DNA of 64,000 nucleotides, from contig JACDQD010000104.1 in NCBI GenBank assembly GCA_019843655.1, positions 434,001 to 498,000 of the forward strand, given 5' to 3'. Made by a program: the position numbers and the translations under genes. This document shows, piece after piece, positions 54,101-64,000 of the stretch (within the stretch, counting starts at the first letter, position 1; the number at the start of each line of letters is the position of its first letter). This stretch comes from Lethocerus indicus. Its lineage: Eukaryota; Arthropoda; Insecta; Hemiptera; Belostomatidae. The notes beneath the pieces were generated by a model. The model did not search any database, was not told the DNA's origin, and saw only the letters and a list, made by a program, of their open reading frames with translations.

Positions 54101-57033
54101 CCCAGTAATAACAAAACTATTAAGCCTTAGCAAGTTATCCGAGTGCCCCGTCGTCGCCGCAAACAGAGAATATAATTGCTGGTTAATGTGCCAGCGAGAT
54201 ATTTTCAAATCACTATCGCGCGTTTATATTTTCTACAGATCGTTACGCAAATAGGCTTTTAAAATATTGCCACTAATTATATCCGAACATCTAACACTAC
54301 GGTGCGTCCGTGATCGGGGGCCGATTACCGTTAGCTTACCATAGGTCCGGTGCGAATTACACAGCAAATTTCGATAAACGCCGCTCGGAGAGAGAAGGGA
54401 AAAAATAGAACGGTGGAATATAAATATGGCAGGGGCGCAGGGTGCCGGGGGCCCCCCGCGGGCCCACCAGGTAGGGTCCGGCCTCGGGCTACGCGCAACT
54501 CTACTGGGGTCAGTAAATGGGGCCTCCTCAACCAACCTCCAACCTCCCAATCCCATTTTGAATCGCAAATTCTCAACTTGTAAGACTCATACCGGCCGGG
54601 AGAAGCCCTGATCACATGAAAAAGTGAGTTGTTTGTCTAGTAGCTTGATGCAGAAAGACATTCCAATCTCTGAATAACGATGCCTGTATAATGATTTATC
54701 AGTTGCGCCGTTTCTTATATAAACAGCGGACGAATCACGCATAAAAATTTTGCTGCTGTAAAATTCTGAATTATTTAATTTTTATATATATCTCAAATAA
54801 TCTGGTTATATCCCTCAATTATCGGTATGTATCGGTCTGTGTTTTGCCCGATCTCGAATATTGTTACAAAATATATTTAATTGTTGAAATTAAATATCAT
54901 TCCTCAAAATATGGAAAGCGGTCTAAGTGCGGGACCATCAATTCCGCCGACGGGCAATGATAAGTACAATGGGCCTAATTACACTCCAGTTTTTCAGGAA
55001 ATAAGTCTGTAATTTTTAATAGTCCGTAATGATACGATGCTCGTATCCGCGCTAGATGTCGGCGCGATATACCTGATTGTTGGCCCCTCGGCAATGTTCC
55101 TGCCGGTAAAATTAAAGATGGAGATATCGGCGTGTTTTCCATTATATTTCGACCGGCGGCCTATCTTCACGGGCAGTTTGTCCGCTCAGACCCGGTTAAA
55201 ATGACGAAGTGGGAGCCGGAACGGGGGAGAAAAAAAATTCGACTGTCGGTATTGTTTGTCTCCAGTATTATCCGGTTCTCGTTGCCGGAGAGAGAGACCG
55301 GGAAAAATGAGAATTAAACCAAAGTACAGATTAAAAGGAAGACAAATTTATCGTCATCCCCACCTCCCAAATATAAATCCCAACCAGATTCGCGGCCGAG
55401 ATAAATTTGACAACGGCATTAAATTTGACAAAAAAATGCCCCATGACTATAGGTTTTAATAGCGACGACCCACGCGATAGGTGAGCCGGTCCGTTCTCAT
55501 TTGTAGCGTTTGTTGTTACTCATATCTGGAGACCACCACAGTCGATCTACGAAATAATGCTCGTAAAACACAAATGACGCTTGAAATGACACTTATTTCA
55601 GTTCGTGCAATTTCTTTACTGTATGAAGGATATACGAAGGGACTTTAGCTTCCGTTTATTCCAAAATTATTGTGCAGAGTTTTTTTTTGCTCTTGAGGGT
55701 ATGAAGGTATCAATTGTACACGTTTCACGGTTGCCCCCGTCTATAGTATACTTCAATTCGGTACGAACTGAAGTCTTCTTAACGGAGATATATTTTTTTC
55801 CCTTCTTTAGGAACAGTCCGGATTATACAACCTGGCTTTCACCGAAGGGCACGGATCTGACCTTCCGTCCGAGTGTGCAGCTACAGAAGAGCCTTGATCG
55901 TGCCAAGTCGACCGAACGACCGACGATTCCACTGAACCATTATAAATAAAAGTAGATGGGCCGTCTGTGTTTCTCGGCCAAAATCGGCCTTGCCGAGGCA
56001 AAATTGTTGAGTTTCGAGGAGGTGGACGGCTGGAATGCAGGATGTTGCTTTAGACTAGAAGAGGAGGCCGCCGCTCGATATTGACGCAAGAGGGCTGCAA
56101 TAGGCCGCGACCGCCGCCGCGCCAACTGACCGCAAACCCTCCGCCGGCTCCCACTATTACGAAACGGGATTCGAATACCCAACTCGGTTCGGATTAAACT
56201 CAACTGAGTTCACCTTTGGAAGATAATCGTAGTATTATATAATTATAAAATGTTTTCAATATTATATTATATTTTGATGAAATAAATCCAGAAATAAACC
56301 CTCAAAATATAACTCAGTTTTGAAGAATAACCAATTTTTTTCGTATACGCTCAACAACTGTTTAATTTTGGAAAATAATTACAGAACAGGAATTTAAATT
56401 GCAAATCAATGACGATCAGAAATTGAAAAATCATCAATACACACGAAATGTAAAATATAATACACATATATTATATTAACACCGTGCATAAGAAGTTAAA
56501 TATAACCGGGTGTAATATTGAAGTTTTTGTTGTAAAATGAATTGTCCTATAGATATTTACCAATATGGAAATGTTCCGATAAAATAGCGAACGAGGTATT
56601 TTAGCTGTTTTAATTCCTTCGTGTTTCGGAATTAAGAAGAATAAAATAGAGGTAAGTGAGTATGGGTTGTTTGCAGCTGGATAAGAAGACCGACCAGGAC
56701 TAGGCGATTTTTTGGAAATGACTCCATATATTATGTCACATTTTTTGTTAACCTCTTTGCAGTCGACAGTTGTTCAATGCACTATATAAAGATCTCGTCC
56801 CTGGGGCGGACTCGAATTTTGATAAACGATCCGCTTACCGAGAAGCCCGTACTTATGTACGCCTAGGGACCCGTATCGACCGTTGTCGAGAAAATGCCGC
56901 AGAGAGTCAGCACGACCCGAATAACAGCCGTGAAATTCGGCGGGTCACCCTTCTCCAGGAGAACGGGGCGGTGTGTCGGGGTGGCATTCCCCATTATGTC
57001 TTCTTTATTATGGGGGCATGACGAGTGCGACGG

Positions 57034-57226
<193 letters not shown>

Positions 57227-60112
57227 AGCCGCCTGAGTGGGACCCACAGAAAAATGTGACCTTCTTATAATTTTCGGAGTCGAGTGCTGACCCACTGGTG
57301 TCCCCTGTAGTCGTCCGAACCCATGTAGGTCCTTTAAGGAGGCGTACTTAACATTATTCTAAACTAAAGTACTGCCAAACTGCACACTGTCGCTACTGTT
57401 ATACTTCCATCTCATTTCGGGGACGTCTCGGATAAAACATACTGCCGATTGTCTTTTTCACCATCTTCCTCAAATACATTAAAGTTTACTTACGCATTTC
57501 GACTGCCGAGGGTCCCACCAGCGGCATGCTTCATCGGGAAATATCTATAACCAAATACAAGTTGAAATAATGAACAGCGTATTGGTTTTTGCGGAAACGT
57601 AACATCCGTAAGTTAACGTCCGTCCGTCGGCAGAGAATCGGTTCACCCGGCGTTGGAGAGTCTCGCTACAAGTTGTCGCAACAAACGAGCGTCGTCGGTA
57701 ACGGCGGCCGCTTCCAAATGTACCGGAGTTGGCCGGCGTCCGAGAGGCGGTCCGGGCGCGGCGACAAACAACCTCGGGCGCAAATATAAAGCAGTGCCGC
57801 GCGACTGGCAAAGCGGGGGGATTCCACGAGATTAGCCGCGTGGGAGGAGCGAGGTGGCGACCGACTTGGCCGCGACAAGTTGAGTAATGGGATTGGACCG
57901 CTTTCGGGTCCGGCAGCAATCAGAGAGGCAGTGGAGCGGAGTGCGGCGTTTTGAAATGAAACCGACCGGAGACGACGGGAATACACGGGCCGAGTGTCGG
58001 GGAGTGAGAGAGGGTGGGAGGGAGAGGGAGAGAGCGATAGGAACAGTGTTTTTAGCCCAGAGCCAGAGAGAGTGAAAGAGAGCGGTTGACTAGAATTAGC
58101 CCTGCTCTATTAACCGTACCGCCAGTTCCGACTAAACATACGACCGGTATCGGCCCGAGGATCCGCCCCGGCCTCAAACCCCGGGCCAACTCCCGACGAT
58201 ACGCGCAATTAGCGATGAGGCCCTTCTCGGCCGACGATTCGGACACCTCGGCTGTCCCACCAATTAGTCAACAAGAATAATTATCCTTCTGGCTGTCGAT
58301 TTTTTTTCCTTCTTCTTACGACCGTCGGTGAACAAAAATATCGAGAGAGATCTGACGTCGAAATGGGCCACAAGGGACGGGATTGTTCGGTATAAATCGA
58401 CCGGTCCGTGTAAGAAAAGAGGAAGGGACACACACCGAGATCTCGCATGTAAAATAAGACACGAATTACTTTGAAACATTAACCGTATTAACGAAACACG
58501 GTCCTGAGCCCTTTGGATCTCTGTGTGGACAAAAACACAGAACATTTAAATGTCGGAAAACGCAAAATGTATTTCAAGAAATTACTAAGCGTCTATAAAC
58601 CGTATAGGAATTTCGAACATCAACTGTCCTGTTACAGTGTTGTGTTATTTTACGAATGTGATATTCTATATCTCAACCTGTATGCGAAATCCCCCCGTAG
58701 CGTAAAAATAAAAAACCATCATCCATCCCCGTTACTCATTACGATCGAATCCGATACCTGCGGGTTCCCTGAATGCACAAACAATCAGAATGCACAATCA
58801 GGTTGTTTTTCTCCCCCGCACATTGCAATACTATAAATTAGGACATTAATAACGGCGAGGGGGCTTGGGAAGTATCGTATTTCGCGATTGGGGAAATAAG
58901 CCTCGTTAGTTGCCCTATCCGGATATGCCTACCGGCGAGTGTTCGAACGGATCGGGTAGCTCGAGTACCATTCAGCCTCCCGCCGTCCTCCAACGGTTCA
59001 ATTCGCAACCCGATGAAACTCGGAGGGGCGGGGACCCTTTCCTGTTACCGTATCGGAATCGGATAATTGGATTCATCTAAACTCCGGTATTGGCGAATTC
59101 GATTATAATTAATAACTCGCATTCTTAATTAATATTATTCTCCCAATTATCGACTGTATACTACAGAGGCTTAAAATAGTGAATATACGATTGGTAAGAG
59201 AACGAAACGAGGAAAAAGTCGAATTCTGGTTTGATTTTCCCACCTACCAAAAAATGTTTACCTGAAGAAAGCCTTCTTTCTTTCCGCATTCCATACTTTC
59301 AAACTTACTATTCGATTTAGTCGATGATTCACATCCGTACGAACGCATCCAAATATGATAGGAACTCAGTAAAGAAAGTGTTATTCAGTAGGATTATTCA
59401 GTATCAGTTAATTATACATGCGTATACGCGGTAGATGTGTATTTGCAGTGTGGAAGTCTGCACCAACCAGTGAAATAATTCTTGACGCTGATATAAAATA
59501 AGAGAGGATAATCGGGAATCGAGTTCCGACTTGGGGAAGCGGATTTCCGTGTTTGCGGTCCGTCCATCCCCCGCGTGGTCGAGGGGGCGCCTCCCTCTAC
59601 CCGCCGGCCACCCCCCGGCGAGCTTAATAGGTTCATTTACCCGAATGCCGTCCCGGCAGCTTATCTCCCGGCGTACATCGCAATAAACGCGACAGATTTC
59701 TTATGGGGGCCCCCTCGTAAATTAGACGGGGGCCCCAGTATAAAATCCTTCTTCTCTTCAGTGGGGGCCGGGGCTACCAGGGGAATGCGGAGTGGCGCAC
59801 TCGTAATATGAACAGGTTATGGGCCCGCGGCAGCGTTTATGGTCATTTTTAAAACGTCGCGAGTCCCTCTTCTCCAGGCTCTGTCTCCCCATCCGAGACG
59901 AGTAATATTCCTACTCTAAACCGAACTGGAATGCGAGTTTTACTCATTAACCCCAAATTAATACCTAAACATTTTTAGTCCTGCTAATTCAGAGTTTGAC
60001 AATGCTTAGTGCACTTAACTATATATATTTTCATACGGCAGATTATGGGCTTTATCTGGGGATTTATTTATTTAATTTATGAATATTGTTTCCATCGAAA
60101 AGTTATCCCTTT

Positions 60113-60128
60113 TATATATATATATATA
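60113..60128. repeat. short (TA)8 tract
   Basis: A 16-base TA run just left of the larger AT palindrome at 60138-60209. Confidence 0.9.
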
Positions 60129-60137
60129 AAAATGAAA

Positions 60138-60142
60138 TTATG

Positions 60143-60204
<62 letters not shown>

Positions 60205-60209
60205 CATAA
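60138..60209. repeat. perfect 72-bp palindrome with (AT)29 core
   Basis: TTATGGAAT at 60138-60146 and ATTCCATAA at 60201-60209 are exact reverse complements. They flank a continuous AT tract (60145-60202), so the whole 72 bp is self-complementary. Confidence 0.92.
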
Positions 60210-62368
60210 AATACTATGCCGTGAGAAAGGCGAAACGGCGGTGCCAGGAGTATACTATCCGTAAAAGGTATACTGTGTACCTGTACATTACATCTGGATA
60301 GGGCGGTACCGCGATAACCACGGGTAAATAGCTACTTTATTACCCGGGCGGCGCGGGGACCGGTGATTTCGAACCGACGCAGGGTGACCGGTCCCGCTTT
60401 ATCTCGGTCGTCCCCACGCAGTCGACAAACGGTTCTATTAAGTGCACGGCCGGGGCGCGGGGCAGGAGGGAGGCGTCCGAGTTGGAAATAAAAGAGGCAC
60501 GAAAGGGAAATAAAAATAAAACGGTCCCGAGGCCAAATAAATCGGTGGGTCCCACAACGACACCGGTTTGGAAACCCGTTCACCGACATTCGACAGCGTC
60601 CTCCCACCCTGAAGGCAGTATTCCACTTTAAGCCGTAATAAATTATCGGAATCTTATAAGGACCAATTACAATTCTAAGTCTCAAATTATTCCTGGCTCT
60701 GTTATGATATATGCCAGTAATCATTCAGTGATATAACTACGGTCAGAAAGAATAGTGGTAAATATTACAACAGGTAGACTGTAATGTCTCGACTGACTGT
60801 ATAGTTTAATTATACTTAATCTTCACTACTGCGTTTATATTAATAAAACTAATTGATATTAAATATAGATTAGAGTCGTATTTAAATTAGAGAAACATAA
60901 GAAGCCATAATAAATGTCTAGCAGTTAACAGGGCATTAATTTAGTCCTTAATGCTACAATCTTCATACATCGTTGTTCGTATGGCTAGTAAGATAAGGAG
61001 AACGACTGTCTAACTATAAATCGCCGGGTCTTTTCGGCCTGTCCGCTTCCAACGACCGGCACTGCTGATGCGACGGCGGAAATAAATCCGGGCATTTAAC
61101 GGCCCCCGATTACCTTCCGAGTTTTAAAAGGTTCGGGGAGGAAAAAAAGGGCGCAGAGACGCACAAAGACCAGCGGGAGCCCCACCCCGCCCATTTAAGG
61201 CGAACGGAGGACAGGAGTTAATCTGGACTCGACGCGGCCATATTTCAAAACCGGCGATGACTCGGGCCAGCGTCCAGCTTTTATACGGCCCGCCGGCGAA
61301 GGAATGGGGAGTGTTTATGGGAAAAATGTGCTCCCATTAGAATATTTTCATAACGCAACAAAGAAAAAAAGGAACGTGAACGAGAACAAGAATATCTGCT
61401 TTTTTAATTTCGGTTATCAATATTCAGTCCAAATGCGGCACTAATGAAATAGAAGAAATATAAATTTTGTCAATAGCGTGGCCGCGCCAGAAGTGATCTC
61501 AGAATCACACAATATGTTAAAGTTCTTCCTGTTTTAAGAACAGAAAATGCTGATAAACCAAAGCGGTTGTGTCACTGGACAAGCGAAAGTACCGATATTC
61601 GCATACCGCCCCGCAAATATTGTAGATCTTGAAGGGTGCCGGGAGATTCCTCCGTTCAACAACTACGAGGAAAGACAATTGAGACAATTGGGAGGGTTGA
61701 GTATCCAGGGGATTAGCGCTCGCTCAAATCACTGGGCGAAAAAGTGATTGGTATCGAAGAGAAGACATGTGGACTGGAGAGGGGCCAAGCGCAAGCCCAC
61801 CCACACTAAGCCTACTCTGCCAATTATCAGTTCCTCGCGACCCAGCCCGCTTCAATCGATCTTTGGACCGTGTTCACTAACAAAGATATGACTAATTTCA
61901 GTTCATCCCTTCGGCACCACCGTTGAGATTACATTTATTGCCTTGAAGGTAATATAGATAATACCTGGAATTCGTTTAAACCGAATAGACCAAACAGGTA
62001 TATTCCTCCCCAAAACAATAAAAACTAATGAGCGCTCCTTCGATTGGGAATGAAAAAACTTAGAAATTAATTTAATTTTACACTTAATTTACAAAATGTT
62101 TCCCTATTTAAAAAAGGAACGAATCATTACGTTGCAGTCACTTGTGTCCGCATGCTGCGACTAAAACAAAACCAGGATAAGCGCCAGATTTCTAGGCCGT
62201 GTGTTTTATCAATATTATTACAATCTCACAACCCCTTATCATTTTCTGGAGGAAAAGTTTTTTTCTTTCACTCCTCCATGTCATACAGTTATATTAAGAA
62301 TGAATTTACAGTGTATATAAGGAAACGAAAGTGAATTATAAAGGAACATTCCAAAGAAGTGGTTCATC

Positions 62369-62425
62369 GCTACTCATTGCTACATTTGCTAGTCATCGCT
62401 ATATTCGCTACTCATTGCTACATTC
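62369..62425. repeat. three tandem copies of a 19-bp repeat
   Basis: Units 62369-62387, 62388-62406 and 62407-62425. Unit 1 is GCTACTCATTGCTACATTT. Unit 3 differs from unit 1 at one base; unit 2 differs at a few. Each unit is itself two related halves (GCTAnTCATn and GCTAnATTn). Confidence 0.92.
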
Positions 62426-64000
62426 GAGCACTCTTTGGATTCTGATGTTTAAATTCCGGACATCGATCCTAATAAGTTATTTATTTAAATTTTAATTCCG
62501 AGCCAAATATTAGAGCGCGTTTATTACTTGGATATAAGACCCCATTTCTATTTTCTCCAAGTTACACAACGCTGTGCTTGATATGTAGTCAGTCTATCCA
62601 TTTCGAACTTCGATTATTAAGGGATTAAAATAATGGGAACGGCACCCAAACACTGGGATAGTCTTAATCCCGTCAGGCATTCGAAAAGGGGAAACTTACA
62701 GCAGAGACAAAACGCACTAAAAACTCTTTCCCACGTCGTCCTCTTCGCAGGCTTTTCGATCGGGTCGCAGTTACTTTCCAGGGCGTTCCAAATAAAGTCG
62801 GTCGGGCCATTATTACGGTCGGTATAGGCCGGTCGTGGGAAATCCGGATAGAGCGGACGGGGCGTATCTAATAACATTGTAATTGCGCTCGGCGGTCAAA
62901 AATAAAAATTCGGCCGACTCCCGAATCCGGCGCGGTCAAGTCGTAAATAAATCGGGACCAATCGTAAATTTGACGGAATCGAAACCGAATTCTCTTAAAA
63001 AGCGTTTTCGATACGAGATAAAAATCCTTTCCCGAAGTCGTCCCTTCGTAAAAGGGGACCGGTCGTTCGGGACGATTTCACTCCAGTCTCAAAGAAATCT
63101 CGATGACCAATTCGGGCGGTATCGATTCTGTCGAAATAACAGCCTACCCCCTCCACAGACAAAACGGCGGTCCAGAAATATTTACTTTCATTTCGATCCT
63201 AGAATAAGAGGCCTCCATTTGGAACGCCGATGATCCACGGGTCTGGGCGGGTCTACAGGGCTTTTAACAGATTGGCATATGAAAACTTTTCATGCCAATA
63301 TGCGTCCTTTTCAATTTTTGGTTCACGCTAAAGCAAAAGAGTAGCTTCAGTTTGAAGGCAAATCAAATGTTCAACCGTTGTCCTACTGCTTCTCGCTACT
63401 CTTATGCGGGGGGATGGAGGCAAATTGTGGAGGCAAAAAGTTCAAGGCCTTCAGCGAGGTTTAGAGTTGAAAAAAATATTAAAGACTAATGTTATTGGCT
63501 GTTAAAACTGATTTACAAACCAGTGCAGAGATTACTCTGAGGAAGAATGCCGGCACGAAGGCGCCAATGAGAGCGAATGCGCCCCGCTGTGCTCCTGCCG
63601 TACCAATTACAAAGGGACAATAAACGGTCAATTAACCTGGAGGATATCGTTAGTTAAAGTGAAACGGTACCTGATTGATAGTTCCAGGAGGCCCGAGTTG
63701 CCCCGAGGCGTCTTCCTGTCCGAACGGCATAATTAATACGCAGGTGTTGCAGGGCGACGTGTGTCCAAGCGGTGTAGGACACACTATCGCCGCCGCTTAC
63801 CATAATTAAGCTGGCGACCACCGCTCCCGACAGGCCCGGTTATGCCGCAACATTACCCAACGGTCAATAAAAATAATATTTCACGGCTCGAAAAGGTAAA
63901 GTACCATCTTTCTTCTCTTTACATATATGATTCAAGCTGATTAAACTCGTTGCTCGTAAATTCTAAAATTTTGTTTGCCGCTAGATCAATTCTTATTTGA

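Noticed and set aside
56160..56195. GGGATTCGAATACCC, resembling a tRNA T-arm
   Set aside because: The stem does not pair in the 5-bp stem/7-base loop geometry, and no acceptor, D or anticodon arms were found around it.
57481..57600. Possible first exon of apterous ending at a GTAAGTAAA donor on the minus strand
   Set aside because: Joined to the LIM1 exon it gives no in-frame start upstream of the Met at 41519 and has two out-of-frame ATGs. It could only be non-coding, and no other evidence supports it.
59728..59765. TATAAAA followed by TCAGT near GGGGGCCCC repeats, resembling a core promoter on the plus strand
   Set aside because: TATA to initiator spacing is only about 21 bp where about 30 is needed, and no gene follows.

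Overview
This is animal nuclear DNA, most likely from an insect. It has no operons, no long single-exon genes and no compact coding layout. The only protein-coding sequence I can support is two exons of one LIM-homeodomain gene on the minus strand. Together they read as Apterous (ap, the insect member of the Apterous/LHX2/LHX9 family). The host order cannot be fixed from this window.

Layout, read in gene direction (right to left): positions 64000-41535 are upstream intron and possibly 5' flank, with no recognised 5' exon. Exon 41534-41068 carries the N-terminal region and LIM domain 1. An intron of 37,856 bp follows (41067-3212). Exon 3211-2705 carries LIM domain 2, a Pro/His-rich linker and the KGRPRKRKPKD basic motif. 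Positions 2704-1 are the start of the next intron. The homeobox is not in the window and should lie beyond the left edge. Both internal splice junctions agree in phase: phase 2 between the LIM exons, and phase 1 at the donor after LIM2.

The LIM2 exon holds a reading-frame conflict. LIM2 and the basic motif are in different frames and are joined only by G/C homopolymer-rich linker sequence. The exon is one base too long (or two too short) for its splice phases. An assembly or sequencing indel is the likeliest explanation, but it matters to any gene model.

The introns alternate between AT-rich stretches and CpG-rich blocks of a few hundred bases. Many blocks contain TAATTA/CGGTAATT-type homeodomain words, and some short words recur exactly: TAAATCAGCGCC, GGGCCGTAAATT and CGGTCAAGTGA. 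There is also a duplicated element of about 85 bp, a cluster of three perfect inverted repeats, a perfect 72-bp AT palindrome, several long microsatellites including an uninterrupted (AG)90, and a 19-bp tandem repeat. I read the CpG-rich blocks as candidate enhancers of ap, which is inference. I recognised no transposase, reverse transcriptase, tRNA, rRNA, CRISPR array or nested gene. The short ORFs across the introns look like chance readings.
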